Below are positions 1-6,861 of a stretch of DNA of 37,672 bases, piece by piece. How positions within the stretch are numbered: the first letter of the stretch is position 1; each line of letters opens with the position of its first letter. The notes under the pieces are model-generated. The model was not told the DNA's origin, did not search any database, and was given only the letters and a program-made list of their open reading frames with translations. The stretch is taken from the NCBI GenBank assembly GCA_016190485.1, contig JACPQN010000133.1, positions 1 to 37,672 of the forward strand. The letters are read 5' to 3'. The DNA comes from Chloroflexota bacterium (lineage in GTDB: Bacteria > Chloroflexota > Dehalococcoidia > SHYD01). A program made the translations under genes and the position numbers.

Positions 1-88
1 ACGAAGGAGGGCGTGGCAATCTGGGGGTGGGAAGCCGGCCATGCCCCCGCCCGGATTGCTTCGTCGCCTCTGGCTTCTCGCAATGACA
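1..88. repeat. Edge-truncated palindromic dispersed repeat
   Basis: The segment contains a GTGGCAATCTGGGGG arm, a short centre, and a CCCGGATTGCTTCG arm ending in CTCGCAATGACA. The same arms occur in opposite orientation at 37543-37665, so this is a dispersed, MITE- or REP-like repeat whose left end is cut by the window edge. No reading frame is evident in it. The family name is not known to me; only the pairing of the two copies is seen directly. Confidence 0.7.
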
Positions 89-145
89 TTCGGGTCGTTC
101 TTCGGGGACACCACACTAGCTACCTGAGAGGGCTTCACCCATAGC

Positions 146-172
146 GCCGCCCATGAGGGCGGCTTTGTTATT
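146..172 (+). terminator. Intrinsic terminator
   Basis: GCCGCCC (146-152), loop ATGA, GGGCGGC (157-163), then TTTGTTATT. This is a seven-pair GC stem followed by a T-rich tail. It would end transcription entering from the left of the window. No gene in the window lies upstream of it. Confidence 0.6.
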
Positions 173-268
173 ACGGCCCATTCTCCCCCGTCACCCTGGC
201 CCTGCTGCGACCGATCACTGGGATTCCCACGCGTTGCCTGGGCCGCAGCGCGGTGCTACCATGGCAGT

Positions 269-1579
269 ATGGTCACCCTGGATGCCATTCGTGAGGCACG
301 GGCGCGCATCGCGGGGGTGGTGCACCACACACCCCTTATCCACTCCAACTCCCTGAGCCTCCTCTTCGGCAGCCCCATCTATCTCAAGGCCGAAAACCTG
401 CAGCGCTCGGGCTCCTTCAAGGTGCGGGGCGCCTTCAACAAGCTGGCCCAGATCTCCGGCGGCCGGGGTGAAAGGGGCGTCGTCACCGCTAGCGCCGGCA
501 ACCATGCTCAGGGCGTCGCCCTGGCCGCTGCCCGGGCTGGCCTCCCGGCCACGGTGGTCATGCCCGAGACCGCATCCCTGGCCAAGTACGAGGCGACCCT
601 GGGCTACGGCGCCCGGGTTATCCGCCACGGCAGCTCCTATGACGAGGCGCTGGCCAAGGCCCAGGCCCTGGCGCAGGAGCAGGGGCTGACCTTCGTCTCC
701 GCCTTCGACGACGAGGCCATCGTGGCGGGGCAGGGCACCCTGGGCCTGGAGCTACTGGAGGACCAGGAGGAACTGGAGCTGGTGCTGGTGCCCGTGGGCG
801 GCGGCGGCCTCGTCGCCGGCATCGCCACGGTGATCAAGAGCCTGCGGCCGCGCGTTACCGTCATTGGAGTGCAGGCCAGGGCGGCGCCGGCGCTGGCCCG
901 CTCTTTCCACGCCGGGCGGCGTATCGCGGCGGCCCCCCAGCCCACTATCGCCGACGGCATCGCGATAGGCAGGCCGGGGCGCATTCCCCTGGCCCTGGTC
1001 CGCCGCTTTGTGGACGACGTGGTCACCGTGGATGAGGAGGCCATCAGCCACGCGGTGGTGCTGCTCCTGGAGCGCTGCAAGCTGCTGGTGGAGGCAGCAG
1101 GGGCCGTGGGCCTGGCCGCCCTCCTATCGGAGCGGGTCCTGCCCCAAGGGCGGGCCACCGCCCTCGTCCTCAGCGGCGGCAACCTGGACGTGGCCCTGCT
1201 GGCCAGGATCGTAGAGCACGGACTCTCCGAAGCGGGCCGCCACATGATCATCCAGGTGAAGCTGCCGGACCGGCCCGGTGAGCTGGCCCACCTGCTGGCC
1301 CATCTGGCGGAGCTGAAGGTGAACATTATCGAGGTGGAGCACCACCGGACGGGCCTTCCCCTGCCCGTGGGCGCGGTGGAGATCCAGCTCACCCTGGAGA
1401 TCCAGAACCGGAGCCACGGTGAAGAGGTGCGGGAGCGCCTCCGCTCCCTGGGCTACCGAGAGCAGGCGCTGCGGCATCCGCCTCGGGACTTCCGCCAGGG
1501 CGCCCGCCACATCCTGGGGCCCGCCCTGATCCACGCCTACGAGCCTGCCTCCCTCTCCACCCAGCACGGGTTGCCATGA
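269..1579 (+). CDS. ilvA: Threonine ammonia-lyase (threonine dehydratase), PLP-dependent, with ACT domain
   Basis: The enzyme deaminates L-threonine (or serine) to 2-oxobutanoate in the cytoplasm, the entry step to isoleucine or a catabolic step. The PLP-binding lysine is K51 in SGSFKVRGA; SAGNHAQG (75-82) and the glycine-rich VGGGGLVAG (176-184) bind substrate and cofactor phosphate, and SGGN lies at 302-305. An ACT-like domain spans about 326-400, starting IIQVKLPDRPGEL. A single ACT-type regulatory domain at 436 residues matches the shorter, tdcB-like or CTN-type dehydratases better than the roughly 510-residue E. coli IlvA. The ATG at 269 directly precedes the conserved N-terminus but has no strong ribosome-binding site. 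No ilv neighbours are present, so the choice between a biosynthetic and a catabolic role is open. Confidence 0.93.
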   Translation: MVTLDAIREARARIAGVVHHTPLIHSNSLSLLFGSPIYLKAENLQRSGSFKVRGAFNKLAQISGGRGERGVVTASAGNHAQGVALAAARAGLPATVVMPETASLAKYEATLGYGARVIRHGSSYDEALAKAQALAQEQGLTFVSAFDDEAIVAGQGTLGLELLEDQEELELVLVPVGGGGLVAGIATVIKSLRPRVTVIGVQARAAPALARSFHAGRRIAAAPQPTIADGIAIGRPGRIPLALVRRFVDDVVTVDEEAISHAVVLLLERCKLLVEAAGAVGLAALLSERVLPQGRATALVLSGGNLDVALLARIVEHGLSEAGRHMIIQVKLPDRPGELAHLLAHLAELKVNIIEVEHHRTGLPLPVGAVEIQLTLEIQNRSHGEEVRERLRSLGYREQALRHPPRDFRQGARHILGPALIHAYEPASLSTQHGLP

Positions 1580-1637
1580 GTCCGCTGGACGGGTAGAATA
1601 TGCGTGCGAATTACTAGCCAGGAGACCTGCCAGCCTT

Positions 1638-2621
1638 TTGGATGTCCTCTTTGACCGGGGCGTGCACCTGCCCGGGCTGGAGCTGTGGATGGATTCCCGC
1701 CGCGCCCGCAGCGGCTGCTGGGTCTCCCACGGGCACACCGACCACATCGCCGCCCACCGGGAGTTCCTCGCCACCGGCCCCACCGGAGCGGTGCTGCGTC
1801 AACGTCATGCCCGCAGCCAGCCCCAGGCTATCGCCTACGGCCAGCCGGTCCCGGGTCCGGGCTACCGGATCACCCTCCACCCCGCGGGCCACTGCCTGGG
1901 TTCCGCCCAGATGCTCATCGAGCTGGAGGACTCCGGAAAGCGTATCGTCTATACTGGCGACTTCAAGCTGCGCCCTAACCCCGCAGCGGAGAGCGCATCC
2001 GTCCTCCCCTGCGATACCCTCATCATGGAGGCCACCTTCGGCCAGCCGCACTACTGCTTCCCGCCGGAGGAGGAGGTGCTGGACGAGCTGGACCGCTTCA
2101 TTCAGCGGTCGCTCAACGCCGACGCCACGCCGGTGCTCCTGGCCTACACCCTGGGGAAGGCCCAGGAGGCTCTCCATCACCTGCTGGCCCGGGGCTACAA
2201 GGTTCGCTACGACCCCAGCATCGAGCGGGCGGTAGCCCTGTACCGGGAGTGGGGAGTCCAGTTCCACGGGGACCACCGCGCCTGGGCGGGTGAGAGCCTG
2301 CGGGGCGCCGTGGCGCTGCTGCCGCCGACGGCCCGCCGCGGGCCCCTGTACCAGCATATCCGCAAGCCTCGCACGGCTTTCCTCACAGGCTGGGCGCTGG
2401 ACGAGGGCGCCCGCTTTCGCTTCAGAGCCGACGCGGCCTTCCCCCTGAGCGACCACGCGGATTTTCCGGAGCTGGTGCGGTACGCGCGCGAGTCGGGCGC
2501 GAGCCAGGTCTTCACCGTCAACGGGTTCCCCCACCTGGCGGAGCACCTGCGCCACCTGGGCATCCCTGCCCGTCACCTGCCGGAGGTCTCGTCGCCTCAG
2601 CAGCTCACACTTTCGGTGTAG
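1638..2621 (+). CDS. Metallo-beta-lactamase-fold exonuclease-like protein (ligase-associated exonuclease / RNA-processing type)
   Basis: A 327-residue MBL-fold protein with the metal motif SHGHTDH (H31, H33, D35, H36), HPAGHCLGSAQ (H85), YTGDFK (D108) and SDHAD (271-275). These are the expected ligands of the two-metal nuclease branch, which includes mRNA 3'-end-processing (CPSF/Ysh1) enzymes and the DNA-ligase-associated exonuclease family. The length fits the ligase-associated type (about 330 residues), but no ligase or helicase gene lies beside it. Translation is read from a TTG at 1638 with AGGAGA about 12 bases upstream; no ATG sits near the conserved N-terminus. The actual substrate (DNA or RNA) cannot be read from the sequence. 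Confidence 0.8.
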   Translation: MDVLFDRGVHLPGLELWMDSRRARSGCWVSHGHTDHIAAHREFLATGPTGAVLRQRHARSQPQAIAYGQPVPGPGYRITLHPAGHCLGSAQMLIELEDSGKRIVYTGDFKLRPNPAAESASVLPCDTLIMEATFGQPHYCFPPEEEVLDELDRFIQRSLNADATPVLLAYTLGKAQEALHHLLARGYKVRYDPSIERAVALYREWGVQFHGDHRAWAGESLRGAVALLPPTARRGPLYQHIRKPRTAFLTGWALDEGARFRFRADAAFPLSDHADFPELVRYARESGASQVFTVNGFPHLAEHLRHLGIPARHLPEVSSPQQLTLSV

Positions 2622-2637
2622 GGCAGCCAACACCTCG

Positions 2638-2658
2638 CACGTTGCACGTTGCAGGTTG
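2638..2658. repeat. Three 7-bp tandem units
   Basis: CACGTTG, CACGTTG and CAGGTTG lie head to tail, followed at once by partly complementary AACCTTGCACC. They sit in the short gap between the MBL-fold gene and the small gene at 2755. Low-complexity intergenic repeat; no function is evident. Confidence 0.6.
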
Positions 2659-2754
2659 CGCCTCGAACCTTGCACCCAGCACCCTGCGCTCCTAGAATGG
2701 TGCTAGAACCCTCGCCGAAAGGGTGGGGAACCGGCCCAAGGAGGACCGCGGCTC

Positions 2755-3015
2755 GTGAGGAGAATCGTCAAGGCCATCATCACGGTGCTGGGGATTGCCC
2801 TGCTGTTCCGGCTGCTGGAGCAGCGGGGGGTGAAGTCCCACGGCACCTTCCTGGGCATTCCCTACGACTTCCGCCTGCCAACGCCGCACCGGCTCCAGGA
2901 AGCCTTCTGGAACCCGGCCGACCGGCGGCTCTTCACCCCCCATGTCTTCGGCTGGGGCTACTCCATCAACGTGCCCACGCTGCTGCGCTGGCTGCGGCAG
3001 GCCTGCCTGCGGTAG
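2755..3015 (+). CDS. Small DUF5808-like protein
   Basis: An 86-residue protein with a hydrophobic N-terminal stretch (about residues 5-17) followed by LGIPYDFRLPTPHRL, FWNPADRRLFTPHVFGWGY and SIN. The pattern (G-x-P-Y-D-x-R-x-P-T, W-N-P-x-D-x-R-x-F-T-P-x-x-F-G-W-G-Y) is what I recall of DUF5808, a short domain of unknown function in bacterial proteins. The GTG start at 2755 is set by AAGGAGG at 2738-2744. The last codons and the stop lie inside a 15-bp direct repeat, so the C-terminus may have been altered by repeat insertion. The function is unknown. Confidence 0.72.
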   Translation: MRRIVKAIITVLGIALLFRLLEQRGVKSHGTFLGIPYDFRLPTPHRLQEAFWNPADRRLFTPHVFGWGYSINVPTLLRWLRQACLR

Positions 3016-3029
3016 GCAGGCCTGCCTGC
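2996..3029. repeat. 15-bp direct repeat, each unit palindromic
   Basis: GGCAGGCCTGCCTGC occurs at 2996-3010 and again at 3015-3029, separated by GGTA. Each unit holds the 12-bp palindrome GGCAGGCCTGCC. The first unit encodes the end of the small gene and the TAG stop overlaps the spacer, so the repeat defines that protein's C-terminus. Confidence 0.75.
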
Positions 3030-3075
3030 CCCCGCCTGGCGACGGGCAGGTGCGGTAGCCCAGGCTGGAACCCCT

Positions 3076-3149
3076 TGGCGAGTTGTGTAGCGGTAGCACA
3101 GGGGACTTTGGATCCCTTAGCCCAGGTTCGAATCCTGGCTCGCCAGCCA
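3076..3149 (+). tRNA. tRNA-Gln (anticodon TTG), CCA encoded
   Basis: The full cloverleaf can be drawn: acceptor TGGCGAG / CTCGCCA, a D-arm with AGCGGTAG in the loop, anticodon stem GGGGA / TCCCT closing the loop CTTTGGA with anticodon TTG, a short variable region, and T-arm CCAGG-TTCGAAT-CCTGG. Discriminator G and an encoded CCA follow. A U-A first pair and a G discriminator are typical of glutamine tRNAs. A decayed integrase fragment lies immediately downstream, as expected for a tRNA that has served as an attachment site. Confidence 0.95.
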
Positions 3150-3169
3150 CGAATCCAGGCATAAAACAA

Positions 3170-3283
3170 GCCCCGACCTGCCCCTGTCTGGCGCGGTGGG
3201 GCCAAATTGTAGCCTATCTTGTAGCCTATCGTGGCCAAGAGCGCGTCTATGCGGTCCGCAACTTCTTGCTGAACGCGACTGCT
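3170..3283 (-). pseudogene. Remnant of a tyrosine recombinase (integrase) C-terminus
   Basis: Read on the minus strand, the frame gives SSRVQQEVADRIDALLATIG followed by YKIGYN. The part VQQEVADRIDALL strongly recalls the tail of phage-type tyrosine integrases (a tail like M-Q-x-E-x-A-D-R-x-D-x-L-L after the catalytic tyrosine). The upstream part with the catalytic Arg, His and Tyr is missing, and the frame runs on without a natural stop through the antisense of the tRNA. It points toward the tRNA-Gln 3' end, the usual geometry of an integrated element. I regard it as a relic; homology is judged by eye only. Confidence 0.45.
3207..3230. repeat. Exact 12-bp tandem duplication
   Basis: TTGTAGCCTATC at 3207-3218 is repeated immediately at 3219-3230. 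In the integrase-remnant frame it encodes the doubled G-Y-K/N pattern. It may be a simple slippage duplication or part of a former recombination site 58 bases beyond the tRNA. Confidence 0.8.
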
Positions 3284-3341
3284 GTCACCCCGTTTCAATT
3301 CCTCCCACCGTTTTATGAAACAGTCTCCCCACACGCTTCGA

Positions 3342-3370
3342 TTGACCAAGGGAGCGTAGCAGAGTATACT
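3342..3370 (+). promoter_or_regulatory. Sigma-70-type promoter of the acyl-CoA/ABC operon
   Basis: TTGACC (3342-3347), a 17-base spacer, then TATACT (3365-3370). Start of transcription is expected near 3377, giving a leader of about 55 bases before the crotonase ATG at 3431. Both boxes are five-of-six matches to consensus with ideal spacing. The rest of the 415-base stretch between 3016 and 3430 holds only the tRNA, the integrase relic and the short repeats. Confidence 0.7.
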
Positions 3371-3430
3371 CTCGCCGAGCCTGATCAGGCAGTGACGCGC
3401 GCGTATGGCAGGCAGAAAAGGAGCACGTAG

Positions 3431-4291
3431 ATGCAGCTGGACCATCAGTACATCAAAGTAGAGCGGGACGAAGGCGTGGTTCTCTTCACGCTGAACTCAG
3501 ACCCCGACCGCTACAACCCCTGGTTCATCCCCATGATGGAGGAGCTTACCGTCGCCCTAGATATCGCCCTGGCCGATCCCGACGACCGGGTGTTCGTGTT
3601 CACCGGCGGCGGAGAGAACTTCTCCGCGGGCGGCGACGTGCCAGCCCGCTCGGGCCGGGCCCGGCCGGAGCCCATCTGGATGAAGACACACAACGGCCAG
3701 AGGGGTCTGTGGAATGCACCCACTATGACGGCAGAAGAGCGCATGCAAAACATCGGCCTCAGTGGCTGGCGCATCCACATGCAGGTGTACAACTCCAACA
3801 AACCCACCATCGCAGCGGTCAACGGCATGGCAGCGGGAGCGGGCTGCGATCTGGCTTTCGCCTGCGATCTGCGCATCGGTACGCCAGAAACCAAGCTATG
3901 CCAGGTGTACGTGCGGCGGGCGTTGCCCACCATGGACGGGGGCGCCTACTGGACGCCGTTCCACCTGCCCCATGCCATCGCCATGCACATGCTGCTTACC
4001 GGCGATGTCCTCAGCGCCCAGGATGCCTATCGCTTCGGGGTGCTGAACCAGATCGTCGAGAAGGCTGACCTGCTGCCCACTACCATGGACCTGGCCCGGC
4101 GCCTGGCCAAGGGCCCCTCGGTGACGCACCAGCTAGTGAAGCACATGGTGCGCCAGCTCCACATGACCAAGTTCCCCGAGCACCGGGACCTGCTCCAGCG
4201 GGCGTCGGCGGCTATCGGGGAGACCAGAGACTCAGAAGAGGGCTGGCGGTCCTTCATGGAGAAGCGGACCCCGGTCTTCCAGGGTCGCTAG
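3431..4291 (+). CDS. Enoyl-CoA hydratase/isomerase (crotonase) family protein
   Basis: A 286-residue crotonase-fold enzyme expected to act on an acyl-CoA thioester in the cytoplasm. The CoA oxyanion-hole segments are ENFSAGGDV (about 62-70) and NGMAAGAGCDLAFACDLRIG (131-150). Where enoyl-CoA hydratase 1 has Glu144 and Glu164, this protein appears to carry Asp (D140 in AGCD; D169 in the TMDGGAY region), so the acid/base chemistry may differ from plain hydration. The ATG at 3431 has AAAAGGAG at 3416-3423. It is the first gene of a run of seven with short gaps, preceded by a good promoter; the acyl-CoA dehydrogenase follows after 38 bases. Isomerase, hydratase or lyase cannot be told apart from the sequence. 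Confidence 0.88.
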   Translation: MQLDHQYIKVERDEGVVLFTLNSDPDRYNPWFIPMMEELTVALDIALADPDDRVFVFTGGGENFSAGGDVPARSGRARPEPIWMKTHNGQRGLWNAPTMTAEERMQNIGLSGWRIHMQVYNSNKPTIAAVNGMAAGAGCDLAFACDLRIGTPETKLCQVYVRRALPTMDGGAYWTPFHLPHAIAMHMLLTGDVLSAQDAYRFGVLNQIVEKADLLPTTMDLARRLAKGPSVTHQLVKHMVRQLHMTKFPEHRDLLQRASAAIGETRDSEEGWRSFMEKRTPVFQGR

Positions 4292-4329
4292 CTCGGCGTA
4301 CCCGGACTGCCGGGACGGAAGGAAACGTT

Positions 4330-5556
4330 ATGGACTTCGAGCTGACCTATTCCCAGGAACAGGAGGAGTTCCGCAAAGAAGTCCGAGCCTGGTTGGACGC
4401 TAACATCCCCAGGGAATTCGAGGATCAGGTACCCGTGGACCAGGGGGACGGCACTGAAGCGCAGTTCCTCTGGGCCAGGGAGTTCGAGCGGAAGCTGGGA
4501 GCAAAGGGGTGGTTTGCCCCCACCGCGCCGAAGCAGTACGGTGGCGGTGGGCTCTCCATGGGCCATGCCATTGTCCTGGCCGAGGAGCTTTCTAAGCACC
4601 AGTTGCCCTCCACGGGCAACGTGGCCATCCGGTATCTCTCCCATGCGCTGCTGGCATGGGGTACCGAGGAGCAGAAGCGGAGCTTCCTGCCGCCTGTACT
4701 GCGGGGCGACTGGGCCATCTGGCAACTCTTCACGGAGCCGGAAGCTGGCTCAGACTTGGCCTCCCTCAAGAGCAGGGCTGTGGAGGACGGCGACGACTAC
4801 GTGATCAACGGCAACAAGATCTTTGTGGGGGAGCAGTTCTACGCCGACTACCTCTACACCCTCGCGGTCACCGACCCTGCGGCTCCGCGGCACCAGAACA
4901 TGGGCGCCTTTCTCATTCCCGCGCAGACGCCGGGAATCACCATGTACCACATGGATCTGATCTCCGGCTCGGGAAAACGCACCGTCTTCTTTGAAGATGT
5001 GCGGGTCCCCAAGGACTACCTCATCGGCGGGAAGACCCAGGGCTGGTGGGTGGCCAACACTACCCTGGAGGTAGAGCATGGCGGCGGAGGCCGGGTAGCC
5101 CCCAGGAATAATGTCCTGGATCACACCATGGCCTACGCCGGCGCCACCACGCGCAACGGCCAGCGCCTTCTGGATGACCCACTGGCGCAGCAGGCGCTGG
5201 CCCAGGCACACATCGGGGTGCAAGTGGGGAGGCTCCTCGGCCTGCGCAACTTCTGGATGCGCCATACCGGAAGGCGTGGCACCTACGAAGGATCCCAGTC
5301 ATCCCTTCAGGGAAAGCGCTTTTCACCCGAGCTTGCCCGTACCACTCTCGACCTGCTGGGGCCGTGGACGCTCATCAGCAACCCCGACCTGGCGCCGGCC
5401 AAAGGAGAGCTGGAGAACCACCAGCGGCAGAGTCTTTCGACCCATCCCGGCGGAACACCGGAGATCCACATGGTGATTATGTCCCGCCGCATGGGCCTGA
5501 GCCGCACCCCCACGGAGCAGCAGGGCTCCCGAGACCTGTCCCGCGAGGAGCACTAG
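4330..5556 (+). CDS. Acyl-CoA dehydrogenase family protein (copy 1)
   Basis: A 408-residue flavoprotein with the acyl-CoA dehydrogenase fold: an N-terminal helical domain starting FELTYSQEQEEFRKEVRAWL, the FAD/substrate segment WQLFTEPEAGSDLASLKS (about 135-152), NGNKIFVG, and a C-terminal helical domain. The usual glutamate of the Y-E-G-T motif is absent: the equivalent segment reads HPGGTPEIHMVIMSRRMG. The helix-G region reads LEVEHGGGGR. It resembles the divergent FadE-like enzymes that oxidise bulky or branched acyl-CoAs, but the substrate is unknown. GGAAGGAA just before the ATG at 4330 is the ribosome-binding site. It is co-oriented with the crotonase and the CoA-transferases, so it probably oxidises the CoA ester they make. 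Confidence 0.9.
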   Translation: MDFELTYSQEQEEFRKEVRAWLDANIPREFEDQVPVDQGDGTEAQFLWAREFERKLGAKGWFAPTAPKQYGGGGLSMGHAIVLAEELSKHQLPSTGNVAIRYLSHALLAWGTEEQKRSFLPPVLRGDWAIWQLFTEPEAGSDLASLKSRAVEDGDDYVINGNKIFVGEQFYADYLYTLAVTDPAAPRHQNMGAFLIPAQTPGITMYHMDLISGSGKRTVFFEDVRVPKDYLIGGKTQGWWVANTTLEVEHGGGGRVAPRNNVLDHTMAYAGATTRNGQRLLDDPLAQQALAQAHIGVQVGRLLGLRNFWMRHTGRRGTYEGSQSSLQGKRFSPELARTTLDLLGPWTLISNPDLAPAKGELENHQRQSLSTHPGGTPEIHMVIMSRRMGLSRTPTEQQGSRDLSREEH

Positions 5557-5628
5557 GCAGCAGCGTATGCTTCACCACCTGGCGCCTGGCCAAGGCCGTG
5601 TGACGGGTCAACGGGGGACATTAATAGA

Positions 5629-5647
5629 CCGGCGGTCAGACCGCCGG
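5629..5647 (+). other. Short GC hairpin ahead of the CoA-transferase
   Basis: CCGGCGGT (5629-5636), loop CAG, ACCGCCGG (5640-5647), followed by AGGG and then the ATG at 5671. There is no T-run, so it is not a typical terminator. It lies in the longest gap of the operon (114 bases) and could stabilise mRNA or modulate translation of the next gene. Confidence 0.4.
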
Positions 5648-5670
5648 AGGGACTCGACGCGACGAGGCCT

Positions 5671-6861
5671 ATGGCTCCACAGGCCCTCGAAGGGATAACG
5701 GTCCTAGACCTGTCCGACCGGATAGCAGGTGCCTACTGCACTAAGCTCTTGGCCGACTGTGGCGCGCGTGTCATCAAGGTGGAGCCTCCCTCCGGCGACC
5801 CGCTCCGACGGTTAGGGCCCTTTCCTGGAGACGCACCGCACCCCGAGAAGGGCGGCGCTTTCCTCTTCCTGAACACCAACAAGGAAGGCGTCACTCTCAA
5901 CCTGGGCAGTCCCACAGCCAGTGACTTGCTGCGTCGCCTCCTCTCCCAGTGCCAGGTGCTGGTGGAGACCTTTCCGCCGGGCTATCTGGGTAGCCTAGGG
6001 TTGAGCTATGCCCAGTTGCAGTCGCTCCACCCCGGCCTGGTGTTGACCTCCATCACCTCCTTCGGGCAGGACGGCCCCTATCGTGACTACAAAGCCTACG
6101 ACCTGACACTGCAGGCCCTCAGTGGGATACTTTATGTCAACGGCGAGCCGCACCTGGACCCGGTGCGCCTGCCTGGGGCGCAGGCGGAGTTTCTGGGGGG
6201 CGGCCACGCCGCGGTCGCCACCACTGCCGCCATCCTGGCCACGGAGGCTACCGGTATGGGCCAGAACCTAGACTGCTCTATCATGGAGGCGGCGGGCTCC
6301 ATCCTGGCCTCCCGCTATGGCGCCTTCTTCTATAAGGGAGATGTGTCGCTGCGGCGGGGGAACGGCCGCGGCAACTGGGCCATCTACCCCTGCGCCGACG
6401 GCTACATCAGCCTGAACGTCTACTTCCACGGAGAAGAGTGGGAGCGCTTCAAAGCGTGGGTGCAGATTCCCGAGCTTGACGACGACAAGTTCAGCACCGC
6501 GGCAGGACGGCGGATCAACGTGGACGAGCTGGAGACGCTCCTCTTGAGCTGGTTCATGGAGCGCGATAAGGAGGAACTCTACCATGACGGCCAGCGGCAC
6601 CGGGTGGCAGTTGGCCTGGGCTCTACAATGGAGGACCTACAGCACTCTCGCCAGCTCGCGGCCCGGGACTACTTCCGCACCGTAGACCACCCGGCCGCGG
6701 GCCCACTGGTGTACCCTGGGCCGCCCTTCAAGCTGGGTGCGACGCCTCACCGCACTGGGCGGGCGCCTCTCCTGGGGGAGCACAACGAAACGGTCTACCT
6801 GCGGGAACTGGGACTAGCGCCCCAGGAGCTGGTGCGCCTCAGAGAGGCGGGCATTGTATGA
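5671..6861 (+). CDS. CaiB/BaiF family CoA-transferase (copy 1, Asp-to-Glu active site)
   Basis: A 396-residue class III CoA-transferase that would move CoA between carboxylic acids. Family features are VLDLSDRIAGAYCTKLLADC (11-30), the E-x-P-x-G-D-P-x-R nucleotide loop (EPPSGDPLRR, 38-47), NTNKEGVTLNL (68-78), AYDLTLQALSG (142-152) and TGMGQNLDCSIMEA. The catalytic Asp position, seen as GDTVAGTH in the next gene, reads AEFLGGGH here, with E173 in place of Asp. A Glu could still form the acyl anhydride, or this may be the non-catalytic half of a heterodimer with the neighbouring copy. Its TGA stop overlaps the start region of that gene, which implies coupled translation. Confidence 0.88.
   Translation: MAPQALEGITVLDLSDRIAGAYCTKLLADCGARVIKVEPPSGDPLRRLGPFPGDAPHPEKGGAFLFLNTNKEGVTLNLGSPTASDLLRRLLSQCQVLVETFPPGYLGSLGLSYAQLQSLHPGLVLTSITSFGQDGPYRDYKAYDLTLQALSGILYVNGEPHLDPVRLPGAQAEFLGGGHAAVATTAAILATEATGMGQNLDCSIMEAAGSILASRYGAFFYKGDVSLRRGNGRGNWAIYPCADGYISLNVYFHGEEWERFKAWVQIPELDDDKFSTAAGRRINVDELETLLLSWFMERDKEELYHDGQRHRVAVGLGSTMEDLQHSRQLAARDYFRTVDHPAAGPLVYPGPPFKLGATPHRTGRAPLLGEHNETVYLRELGLAPQELVRLREAGIV

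Noticed and set aside
2996-3230. CRISPR-like or tandem-array structure
   Set aside because: The short direct repeats (15 bp and 12 bp, two units each) are of different sequence, without regular spacers, and no cas genes are nearby.
2966-3445. A complete minus-strand gene of 159 codons
   Set aside because: The frame reads through the antisense of tRNA-Gln and a short repeat; only its middle resembles an integrase tail. It was kept as a relic, not a gene.
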